Assembly (NCBI GenBank): GCA_947525005.1
Contig: CANNUY010000017.1
Location: 1-30,108, forward strand
Source of the DNA: an uncultured Candidatus Melainabacteria bacterium
Lineage (GTDB): Bacteria > Cyanobacteriota > Vampirovibrionia > Gastranaerophilales > Gastranaerophilaceae
Direction of reading: 5' to 3'
Length of the DNA stretch: 30,108 bases
Part shown: positions 19,014 through 25,529 of the stretch, piece by piece
Layout: every line of letters starts with the position of its first letter
How positions within the stretch are numbered: the stretch's first letter is position 1
Made by a program: the position numbers and the translations under genes
The notes under the pieces: model-generated
Told to the model about the DNA's origin: nothing
The model's database searches: none
What the model saw: only the letters and a program-made list of their open reading frames with translations

Positions 19014-19472
19014 TTACTCATGTAAATTTGAAAACTTTTCAACATGTACTCTAAAATTATCAATATACTTTTTATAAGTATCAACCAAAATGCTAAATTC
19101 AGATTCTGTCATATTATCAAGAACCTCATTCTCTATTTTTATAATAGGAATTATGTTTTCGTTCATATATTCACGACCTTTATCTGTTAAATATATATGT
19201 AAATTAGGGTATTTGCCTGCTTTTAACTCGATAAAGTCTTCTTTTTGTAGCTTTTTTATTGTTGAGTTAACTGTCTTTTTATTAATATAACTTCTTTCAA
19301 CAATATCTTTTTGTGAACAACCTTCACCAAGCTCTAAAATTGATGACATAACAATAAAAGCACTTTCAGTAACATTTTTTGTAAGTAATAACTTTTGATA
19401 AATGTCACTAATTTCGCTTAACATACGGTTTATATGTCTTAATTTTTCTTCTGATGAAATAGCTGTAGTCAT
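19014..19472 (-). CDS. MarR-family winged-helix transcriptional regulator (152 aa)
   Basis: DNA-binding dimer regulator. Residues 8-45 are the N-terminal dimerisation helices, 51-80 a helix-turn-helix (SQKDIVERS then INKKTVNSTIKKL as recognition helix), 83-97 the wing ending in the LTDKGREY signature typical of MarR proteins, and 105-148 the C-terminal dimerisation helices. Length is typical of the family. It is divergent from the six-gene operon that starts at 19629, which contains a perfect palindrome in its promoter, so it probably represses that operon in response to a small ligand. The ATG follows an extended -10 element by only six bases and has no Shine-Dalgarno, so the message may be leaderless. 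No cysteine marks a redox-sensing OhrR-type member except C52, which sits at the helix-turn-helix. Ligand unknown. Confidence 0.88.
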   Translation of the reverse strand: MTTAISSEEKLRHINRMLSEISDIYQKLLLTKNVTESAFIVMSSILELGEGCSQKDIVERSYINKKTVNSTIKKLQKEDFIELKAGKYPNLHIYLTDKGREYMNENIIPIIKIENEVLDNMTESEFSILVDTYKKYIDNFRVHVEKFSNLHE

Positions 19473-19478
19473 ACCGAC

Positions 19479-19487
19479 ATTATAACA
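19479..19487 (-). promoter_or_regulatory. Extended -10 promoter of the MarR gene
   Basis: On the minus strand TGTTATAAT, a full TGn extended -10 with consensus TATAAT, ends six bases before the ATG at 19472. The predicted transcription start is at the A of the ATG. I see no convincing -35, which an extended -10 does not require. Confidence 0.6.
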
Positions 19488-19524
19488 AAAAATTTAAAAA
19501 ATAAAATAAAAAACTTTACAAAAC

Positions 19525-19550
19525 TAAATGGTCTGCGTTCAGACCATTTA
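19525..19550. promoter_or_regulatory. Perfect 11-bp inverted repeat, probable MarR operator
   Basis: TAAATGGTCTG (19525-19535), four bases CGTT, then its exact complement CAGACCATTTA (19540-19550). The right arm overlaps the first four bases of the operon's -35 element (19547-19552). It has no U-tract and lies inside a divergent promoter region, so it reads as a protein-binding site and not a terminator. Confidence 0.7.
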
Positions 19551-19575
19551 CATTTTAAATTGTGTATGATATTCT
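19547..19575 (+). promoter_or_regulatory. Promoter of the six-gene operon
   Basis: TTTACA (19547-19552), a 17-base spacer, then TATTCT (19570-19575) preceded by TG at 19567-19568, an extended -10. The ribosome binding site GAGAGG (19617-19622) lies six bases before the ATG at 19629, leaving a leader of about 47 bases. Confidence 0.6.
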
Positions 19576-19628
19576 GAACTTACAAGTATGCAAAAATAGA
19601 AAATTTCTAAGACACAGAGAGGTAAATT

Positions 19629-21023
19629 ATGGTTTGTTTAGAAAAAAACACAATTACAGATTCAGAAATAAAAGAATTAGATGCTGTATATGATTCTTAT
19701 GGTGATACAGTTCACTATTCACCTGATCCAAAAGTATTTAGAGGTTGTGAAGGTTCATACATGTATGACTCTAACGACACCCCTTATTTAGACTTACAAA
19801 TGATGTATTCAGCTTGTAACTTCGGTTACAGAAATCAAAGAATCAACGATGCAATTCTTGATCAAATGAATACAATGCCTCAATTGTGTCCTAAATATTT
19901 ATATGATTATAAACCAATGTTGGCTAAAAAAATGGCTGATATGAACTTCAAAAGATTTGGAGAAAAAGGTAGAATTCATTTTAACGTTGGTGGTGCTCAA
20001 GCTAATGAAGATGCTTTGAAAGTTATCAGAAACTACACTGGTAGAAACGCTGTATTTGCGTTCCAAGGTGGTTACCACGGTAGAACAATCGGTGCTACTT
20101 GTATGACTTCAAGCTTCCGTTACAGAGAAAAATATGGTCACTTTGGCGATAGAGCTCAATTTATCCCATTCCCATATTGTTTTAGATGCCCTTATGGTAT
20201 GAAATGTGACTCTTGTAACCACTTCTGTGTTAAACAAGTTGCTAAAATGTTTGAAAGTGAATACAATTCATACTACGATCCAAAAACAGGTGAATGTGAA
20301 TACAAAGCATTCTACTGCGAACCAATCTTGGGTACAGGCGGTTACATCAATCCACCAGAATGGTACTTCAAAGAATTGAAACAAATCCTTGATGAACATA
20401 ATATTATGTTCTGTGTAGATGAAGTTCAAATGGGTATGTTCAGAACTGGTAAATTGTGGGCTATTGAAAACTATGGCGTTACTCCAGACATTATGTCATT
20501 TGCTAAATCAATTACAAATGGTATGAACCCATTAGCAGGTTTCTGGGCTAAAGAAAAATTTGTTGCTCCTGATGTATTCACTCCAGGTAGTGCTCACTCT
20601 ACATACTGTTCTAACCCTCTTGGTGTTAGAGCCGCTTATGAAGTTATGTCGATTGTTGAAGAAGATGAAAAGAAACTTGAACACGATATTCCTATCAAGA
20701 GTGCTAGATTTATGAACGGTCTTAAATACTTACAATCTAAATATAAATCTATTGGTGATGTTGATGGTATCGGTTTTGCATTAAGAATCGAACTTACAAA
20801 AGAAGATGGCATTACACCAAATAGAGAATTGTGTGACGCATTGCAAGAAGAAGGTCTAAAAGGTGATTTGTCATATAATGGCAAGAAATGTGGTCTTGTT
20901 CTTAACAATGGTGGGTTCTATAAGAACATCATTACTCTTGTTCCACAACTTTATATTTCAGACGAAGAAATCGATATGGCTATTGATTTATTCGATCAAT
21001 TATTTGATAGATTGGATAAGTAG
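19629..21023 (+). CDS. Class III PLP-dependent aminotransferase (464 aa)
   Basis: Fold-type I aminotransferase of the acetylornithine / 4-aminobutyrate (GABA) type, acting in the cytosol to move an amino group between a terminal amine and an oxo-acid such as 2-oxoglutarate. PLP phosphate loop at 121-126 (GGAQAN); Y149 in GGYHGRT stacks on the cofactor; D264 and Q267 in CVDEVQMGM contact the pyridine ring; K293 in SFAKSITNG forms the Schiff base. Length is normal for the class. Five cysteines fall between 184 and 200 (CxxC, CxxC and one more), suggesting a metal or Fe-S site; related CPxG-type motifs occur in some class III aminotransferases. First gene of the operon; its stop overlaps the next start by one base. 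The amine donor cannot be read from sequence. An alternative is a class III lyase such as those acting on amino-alcohol phosphates. Confidence 0.88.
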   Translation: MVCLEKNTITDSEIKELDAVYDSYGDTVHYSPDPKVFRGCEGSYMYDSNDTPYLDLQMMYSACNFGYRNQRINDAILDQMNTMPQLCPKYLYDYKPMLAKKMADMNFKRFGEKGRIHFNVGGAQANEDALKVIRNYTGRNAVFAFQGGYHGRTIGATCMTSSFRYREKYGHFGDRAQFIPFPYCFRCPYGMKCDSCNHFCVKQVAKMFESEYNSYYDPKTGECEYKAFYCEPILGTGGYINPPEWYFKELKQILDEHNIMFCVDEVQMGMFRTGKLWAIENYGVTPDIMSFAKSITNGMNPLAGFWAKEKFVAPDVFTPGSAHSTYCSNPLGVRAAYEVMSIVEEDEKKLEHDIPIKSARFMNGLKYLQSKYKSIGDVDGIGFALRIELTKEDGITPNRELCDALQEEGLKGDLSYNGKKCGLVLNNGGFYKNIITLVPQLYISDEEIDMAIDLFDQLFDRLDK

Positions 21024-21850
21024 TGACTTTAGATTTTGAACTTATTGATAGCGATAAAAAAAATCGCAGAGCAGTTTTATTATTCCATGGAATGACAGGT
21101 AGTCCGTACGAACTTAAAAAATACGGACAATACCTTCATTCATTGGGATATGATGTTTTTGCAAATTGTCTTCCTGGACACGGTGACAAGGTTGAAGAAA
21201 TTTATACAGTTAAATATACTGATTGGTTAGATTTTGCATTTAATCGTTTTAAGGATCTAAAATCAACCTATGATGAAGTATATGTTTCAGGTCTATGTTT
21301 GGGTGCTGTTTTGGCAATTGCTGTTGCTGAAAAGTATAAATCTGAAGTTGATGGTGTAATAGCCTTATCTACAACTCTTTATCTTGATGGTTGGAGATTA
21401 CCTTGGTATAAAATATTTATGCCTGTTGGACTTGCTACTTTAGTACGATTTTATTATACCTATCCTGAGTGTGATCCACATGGAATTAAAAACCTAAGGA
21501 CTAGAAATATTGTAAAAAAATTGTTGCAAAAAGGTGATGTTGGAATGAATGATTTTCCAATGACTTGTATATATGAACTCTTAAAACTTTCTCGTTTTGT
21601 TAGAAACAAAAAACGATTGAGTCAAGTCGAATCTCCTATTTTGTTTATTCACTCAAAAGAAGATGATTTGACGAGTCCTAAAAGCTCAAAAGATGTTTAT
21701 AATGCTATATCTTCTGCTGATAAAGAACTTATTATTCTTGAAGATAGTTATCATATGGTACTTTATGATAACGAAAAAGAATTCGTATTTAATAAAGTTG
21801 GAGAATTTTTGAACACACATTCAAAAATCAAGGAGTGTGCGTTATGTTAA
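21023..21850 (+). CDS. Est30-like alpha/beta hydrolase with a Cys nucleophile (275 aa)
   Basis: Cytosolic serine-esterase-fold hydrolase resembling the carboxylesterase Est30 and monoacylglycerol-lipase group. The oxyanion-hole motif LLFHGMTGSP is near residue 17. The nucleophile elbow reads GLCLG, so C92 replaces the usual serine. D214 (in HSKEDD) and H244 (in DSYHMV) complete the triad. Cysteine at this position is normal in dienelactone hydrolases (GxCxG) but unusual in the Est30 group. The GTG start at 21023 shares its G with the TAG stop of the aminotransferase, implying translational coupling. It probably cleaves an ester, thioester or lactone made or used by its operon neighbours. Either an active Cys hydrolase or a low-activity variant is possible. 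Confidence 0.82.
   Translation: MTLDFELIDSDKKNRRAVLLFHGMTGSPYELKKYGQYLHSLGYDVFANCLPGHGDKVEEIYTVKYTDWLDFAFNRFKDLKSTYDEVYVSGLCLGAVLAIAVAEKYKSEVDGVIALSTTLYLDGWRLPWYKIFMPVGLATLVRFYYTYPECDPHGIKNLRTRNIVKKLLQKGDVGMNDFPMTCIYELLKLSRFVRNKKRLSQVESPILFIHSKEDDLTSPKSSKDVYNAISSADKELIILEDSYHMVLYDNEKEFVFNKVGEFLNTHSKIKECALC
21830..21835 (+). promoter_or_regulatory. Ribosome binding site that sets the start of the small membrane protein
   Basis: AAGGAG lies eight bases before the ATG at 21844. The in-frame GTG at 21835 overlaps this site and so cannot be the start. Confidence 0.75.
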
Positions 21851-22185
21851 GTTTCACATTGATTTATAAAACTCTTTTTATAGCTATTTGCACAGCATTA
21901 TTTTGTTTGATTTGCTATGGCAAGTTGTTTGTTTTTCATAAAAAAGAGGCTACATTTGTGTCTGACTATACATCTTCTATTGCATTATTTTTTACACTAT
22001 ATGTTATAGTAGCGTTTATAGGATTGTTTATTGTTCCAACAATTTTAAAGAAAATTATTTTCTTATGTCTTGCACTATCTCCTTTTGCGATTGGACATTT
22101 TGCAAAATATGAGACTGAAAAATATTTTACTTTAGTACAATTATTCGTATTAGTTTTTAGTGTTGTTTGCGTAATGAGATTTTAA
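21844..22185 (+). CDS. Small membrane protein, 113 aa, function unknown
   Basis: No family recognised. The start is the ATG at 21844, decided by AAGGAG eight bases upstream; it overlaps the hydrolase gene by seven bases. About four hydrophobic segments (roughly residues 8-26, 42-65, 69-85 and 93-111) are separated by short charged loops, predicting a polytopic inner-membrane protein. The stop codon is directly followed by the ATG of the HAD gene, so it is embedded in a tightly coupled operon. It might anchor the neighbouring enzymes or transport their substrate, but nothing in the sequence shows this. Confidence 0.75.
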   Translation: MLSFTLIYKTLFIAICTALFCLICYGKLFVFHKKEATFVSDYTSSIALFFTLYVIVAFIGLFIVPTILKKIIFLCLALSPFAIGHFAKYETEKYFTLVQLFVLVFSVVCVMRF

Positions 22186-22902
22186 ATGAATACTATTTTT
22201 CTTGATTTTGACGGAGTATTATTTGATACATTAAAAGAAGCCTACTTATTGTGTAGGTATTCGTTTTCTAATGTTGAGGTTTTTGAACCCATAAAACAAG
22301 ATGAATACACAATGTTTTATAAATACAAATTTTTGGTTTATAACTCATGGCAGTATTATTATTTGATGAAATTGTTATCTCAAAAAATACCTGAATCTGA
22401 ATTTGTAAATGCTTACAATGACTTGTTGAATACTCGTGATAAAATCGCAGAAGAAAATTTTGACAAGAAATATTATGAAAAACGAGCAAAACTCAAAAGT
22501 GAAAATTTTGAGTTTTGGAATAAGTTAGAAGAACCTTTTGAATTCTTTTTTGAAGTTAAACATTTGTTTGAAAAATCAAAATACGATATTGTAATTGTTT
22601 CCAAAAAAGATTTTCAGTCTATTAAAATGCGTTTAAATCAATATGGTTTAAATTTGCCTGATGAAAAGATTTTTGATAAACAAAAATTAGAAAAATATCC
22701 AGAAAAAAGTGATTTTATTATGGAATACATGAATAAAAACTCAGTTCAAAGAGCATCGTTTGTAGACGACAATTCAAATAATTTAAGACCTTGCGAAGAT
22801 ATCCCAAATTTAAAATGTTTGTTAGCAGGTTGGGGAAATATTGCAGTTGATGAAGTTGGACTAAGTTGTTCTGATGTAATAAATGAGATTAGAATATTAT
22901 AA
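22186..22902 (+). CDS. HAD-superfamily hydrolase (238 aa)
   Basis: Probable cytosolic phosphatase. Motif I is DFDGVLFDT (D7 nucleophile, D9 acid/base), motif II is S139 in VIVSKK, motif III is probably K174 in YPEKSD, and motif IV is FVDDNSNN with D194 and D195. Residues about 15-115 between motifs I and II form an unusually long, aromatic-rich helical cap (many Tyr, Phe and Lys), as in class C1 caps. Motif IV in the DD form is common among HAD phosphatases. The ATG directly abuts the preceding stop, so expression is likely coupled. It probably removes phosphate from the intermediate handled by the neighbouring dehydrogenases or aminotransferase. Substrate unknown; it is not a close relative of the HAD protein at 18345. 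Confidence 0.8.
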   Translation: MNTIFLDFDGVLFDTLKEAYLLCRYSFSNVEVFEPIKQDEYTMFYKYKFLVYNSWQYYYLMKLLSQKIPESEFVNAYNDLLNTRDKIAEENFDKKYYEKRAKLKSENFEFWNKLEEPFEFFFEVKHLFEKSKYDIVIVSKKDFQSIKMRLNQYGLNLPDEKIFDKQKLEKYPEKSDFIMEYMNKNSVQRASFVDDNSNNLRPCEDIPNLKCLLAGWGNIAVDEVGLSCSDVINEIRIL

Positions 22903-22940
22903 TATATTTATGCTAGAATAAATAAAAATGAGGTGAAAAT

Positions 22941-23948
22941 ATGAGAGTTGCAGAATTAAAAGATAATAAAATTATTTTAGCAGAAAGAGATAGATGTACA
23001 TTAGAAGGTAAAGAGGGTGCTATTGTAAAAGTACTTGGTTGTGGTCTTTGTGGATCTGATATTGTAAAATATAGAGAACATTTAAAACCTGATGGTACTG
23101 TTTTAGGTCACGAAATTGTCGCAGAAATTGTTGAAATAAATTCTAAAACTAATTTTAAAGTAGGTGATAGAGTTGTTGCATCTCATCATATACCTTGTTT
23201 TAAATGTGCATATTGTAAAGGCGAAAGCTATTCAATGTGTGAACACTTTAAATCAACAAACATTATCCCTGGGGGTTTTAGTGAGTATGTGTATTTGAGT
23301 GAAGAACATTTATTCAATGTAACACACAAGATTCCTAAAAACTTAACAGAACAAGAAGTTGCTTTTTATGAACCATTAGGTTGTTGTGTTAGATCTGTAA
23401 AACGTGCGAAATTAGTTCCTCAATCTTCTGTTTTGGTTATTGGTTTAGGTACGATTGGTTTGTTAATGGGACAAGCTCTTAAATCTTTTGGTATGAAAGT
23501 TTTTGGCTGTGATTTGAATGAAGAAAGAATTGAAATTGCAAATAAACTTGGTATAATTGCTTTTAATTCTTCTGAAAAAGAATATACTCATAATTTTGTA
23601 TTTGAAAGAACAAATAATATTGGTATAGATTGTATCTTTATGACATCTGGTGCTGATGCAGCAATTGATGTTGCTTTGAATACAGTTAGATTGGGTGGTA
23701 AAATTCTTGTGTTCTCAAGTACTCCAAAGAATTTTGGATATTTGAATAATGATATTTATTACAAAGAATTAACTGTTTTAGGTAGTTATTCTCCAAGACC
23801 AAAAGACTTGAAAAAATCATTAGAATTATTGACTAATGGTGAGGTTAATGTAAAAGGATTATCAACGGTTTATCCAGTTGAAGATATCCAAAAAGCTTTT
23901 GATGATACTATTGAGAACAAAGTGATGAAAGCATATATTAAGTTTTAG
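22941..23948 (+). CDS. Zinc-dependent medium-chain dehydrogenase, polyol/threonine-dehydrogenase-like (335 aa)
   Basis: Cytosolic oxidoreductase interconverting an alcohol and a carbonyl with NAD(H). The GroES-like catalytic domain has the zinc ligands C37 (GLCGSD), H57 and E58, and the structural-zinc set C86, C89, C92 and C100 is complete. The Rossmann motif GLGTIG lies near residue 170; the second beta-strand ends in an acidic residue (GCDLNEER), favouring NAD over NADP. The overall pattern is that of sorbitol and L-threonine dehydrogenases. GAGGTGA lies five bases before the ATG. A 38-base gap separates it from the HAD gene and 32 bases from the second dehydrogenase; no terminator lies between. 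A TGn extended -10 (TGCTAGAAT, 22911-22919) could give extra internal transcription. Substrate unknown. Confidence 0.88.
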   Translation: MRVAELKDNKIILAERDRCTLEGKEGAIVKVLGCGLCGSDIVKYREHLKPDGTVLGHEIVAEIVEINSKTNFKVGDRVVASHHIPCFKCAYCKGESYSMCEHFKSTNIIPGGFSEYVYLSEEHLFNVTHKIPKNLTEQEVAFYEPLGCCVRSVKRAKLVPQSSVLVIGLGTIGLLMGQALKSFGMKVFGCDLNEERIEIANKLGIIAFNSSEKEYTHNFVFERTNNIGIDCIFMTSGADAAIDVALNTVRLGGKILVFSSTPKNFGYLNNDIYYKELTVLGSYSPRPKDLKKSLELLTNGEVNVKGLSTVYPVEDIQKAFDDTIENKVMKAYIKF

Positions 23949-23980
23949 TATAAAAGTTTTAAATAAAGATTAGAGGAATT

Positions 23981-25012
23981 ATGAAAGCTGTATTATTTTA
24001 CGGACCAGAAAATATAAAATACGAAGATGTAAGGCTAAGACCACTAAAAAAAGGTGAGGTATTGGTTAAAATTATGTCTGCATTAACTTGTGGTACTGAT
24101 GTAAAAACATATAGACGTGGTCACCCTGTCTTAATTAAAACCATTCCATCAGGGTTTGGTCACGAGTTTTCAGGCGTTATAGAAAAATTAGGCGAAGGTG
24201 TAACAAAGTTTTCTGTAGGTGATAGAGTTGTTGCAGCCAATTCTGCACCTTGCGGAGAGTGTTTTTTCTGCAAACGTGGTGAATATAATTTATGTGAGCA
24301 TTTAGACCTTTTAAATGGTGCTTATGCTGAGTATATAATTGTTCCTGAACGTATAGTTGAAAAAAATATGCTTGTTTTACCAGACGATTTAAGTTTTGAT
24401 AAGGCTGCATTTTGTGAACCTTTGGCAAATGTTGTACACGGTGTTGAACGTTCTGATATAAAAGCTGGTCAAACAGTTGGTATTATAGGTATTGGTCCTA
24501 TTGGATTGATGTTTGCAAGATTGGCTAAGTTAAAAGGTGCGAATGTTATTGTTGCAGGTAGAAATCCTTTAAAATTAAAGATGGCAGAAGAATTTGCTCA
24601 CGCAGATGAAATTATTGATTTGAAGAAATATCCTAATCCTGAGAAAATATTTAAAGAATATACTGATGAAAAAAGAGGATTAGATCTAGCTGTTGAATGT
24701 GTTGGGTTACCAGAAATTTGGGAAAGAATATTTTCTTGCGTAAGACCTGGAGGAACTGTTCATTTCTTTGGTGGGTGTAAATCAGGCTCTACTGTTACAT
24801 TTGATACAACAAAAATGCACTATGGCGATATAAAATTAATGAGTGTTTTCCATCATACACCTAAATATTTTAGACAAGCTCTTGATTATATTGCTTCAGG
24901 CGATGTTGAAGTTGAAAAACTTATAACAAATACATTGTCTTTAAAAGATGTAGAATTTGCAATGAAACAGCACATAGAAGGAAAAGCTATAAAATTCTTA
25001 ATAAAACCTTAA
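23981..25012 (+). CDS. Zinc-dependent medium-chain dehydrogenase, second copy (343 aa)
   Basis: Second MDR-family alcohol dehydrogenase of the operon. Catalytic zinc ligands are C37 (LTCGTD), H61 and E62; structural zinc cysteines are C91, C94, C97 and C105, all present. The cofactor motif is GIGPIG near residue 170, followed by AGRNPLKL where the first enzyme has an acidic residue; the Arg suggests NADP(H). It is clearly diverged from its neighbour, so this is not a recent duplication. AGAGGA precedes the ATG closely. It is the last gene of the operon, with a hairpin terminator 30 bases after the stop. Together the two enzymes could oxidise and reduce the same metabolite with different cofactors, or act on successive hydroxyls. 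Confidence 0.88.
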   Translation: MKAVLFYGPENIKYEDVRLRPLKKGEVLVKIMSALTCGTDVKTYRRGHPVLIKTIPSGFGHEFSGVIEKLGEGVTKFSVGDRVVAANSAPCGECFFCKRGEYNLCEHLDLLNGAYAEYIIVPERIVEKNMLVLPDDLSFDKAAFCEPLANVVHGVERSDIKAGQTVGIIGIGPIGLMFARLAKLKGANVIVAGRNPLKLKMAEEFAHADEIIDLKKYPNPEKIFKEYTDEKRGLDLAVECVGLPEIWERIFSCVRPGGTVHFFGGCKSGSTVTFDTTKMHYGDIKLMSVFHHTPKYFRQALDYIASGDVEVEKLITNTLSLKDVEFAMKQHIEGKAIKFLIKP

Positions 25013-25032
25013 ATATAAGGACAAATTTTAAT

Positions 25033-25075
25033 AAAAAAAGTAATAAGGCTCGTTTATATACGAGCCTTATCTTTT
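25033..25075. terminator. Bidirectional Rho-independent terminator
   Basis: ATAAGGCTCG (25043-25052) and CGAGCCTTAT (25061-25070) form a 10-bp perfect stem with an 8-base loop. On the plus strand it is followed by CTTTT, ending the operon. On the minus strand the stem is followed by a run of seven T (complement of 25033-25039), ending the small convergent gene, whose stop codon lies three bases before the stem. Confidence 0.85.
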
Positions 25076-25304
25076 AAGCTAAATAATCAGTTGTGTGGTT
25101 AAGTTTTGATTTAGGGTTAAACGGTTTAAGAACAAAATCTTTTACAGCAACAAGTGCTTCATAAATTTCTTCGTTTGAATAGCCTTTAGGACGTGCGTTA
25201 GGTTTAAGCATCGCCTTACAAGACACCTGTTGTTTAGACGTACATGTTGCTGGTAGTAATTCATTTGAAGCAAACATAACCCTATTTAGGGACATAACCT
25301 TCAT
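25074..25304 (-). CDS. Small protein of unknown function (76 aa)
   Basis: No family recognised. The start is the ATG at 25304: GAGGTG lies six bases upstream, and a strong promoter (25362-25335) lies between it and the longer in-frame ATG at 25376, which therefore cannot be used. Two cysteines lie near residues 20 and 28, followed by a basic Pro/Asn-rich stretch (PNARPKGYS) and a helix rich in acidic and aliphatic residues (NEEIYEALVAVKDFVLKPF). There is no signal peptide or membrane segment. It has its own promoter and terminator and is monocistronic, typical of a small regulatory or lineage-specific protein. Strong expression is likely from the promoter quality. Confidence 0.7.
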   Translation of the reverse strand: MKVMSLNRVMFASNELLPATCTSKQQVSCKAMLKPNARPKGYSNEEIYEALVAVKDFVLKPFNPKSKLNHTTDYLA

Positions 25305-25334
25305 AATAAACACCTCGTTTTTTTGACCACTTAT

Positions 25335-25362
25335 ATTGTACCACAAAAAAATATTTTTGCAA
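25335..25362 (-). promoter_or_regulatory. Promoter of the 76-aa gene
   Basis: On the minus strand TTGCAA (25362-25357), a 16-base spacer, then TACAAT (25340-25335). The predicted start is about 24 bases before the ATG at 25304. Confidence 0.7.
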
Positions 25363-25476
25363 GCCCTAAAATCCAAATATAATGTGTGTTTTGACCGTTT
25401 TTTAAGTGTCTATTTTACACTAAAGAGCTGGTATTTTTGTTTGTAAAATTATATATGTTTCTAAAATATTTTATTA

Positions 25477-25505
25477 TTGCAATAATTAAAAAAAAATATT
25501 ATAAT
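25477..25505 (+). promoter_or_regulatory. Promoter of the membrane pyrophosphatase gene
   Basis: TTGCAA (25477-25482), a 17-base spacer, then consensus TATAAT (25500-25505). The ribosome binding site AGGAGGG (25518-25524) lies just downstream, five bases before the ATG at 25530. This rules out the longer in-frame start at 25437. Confidence 0.75.
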
Positions 25506-25529
25506 TTTATTTATTATAGGAGGGTAAAT

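Noticed and set aside
25305..25376. Longer N-terminus for the 76-aa gene
   Set aside because: The gene's promoter lies inside this stretch and a ribosome binding site precedes 25304.
25437..25529. Longer N-terminus for the pyrophosphatase
   Set aside because: It lies upstream of and across the TTGCAA-17-TATAAT promoter and lacks a ribosome binding site; AGGAGGG and a signal peptide mark 25530.
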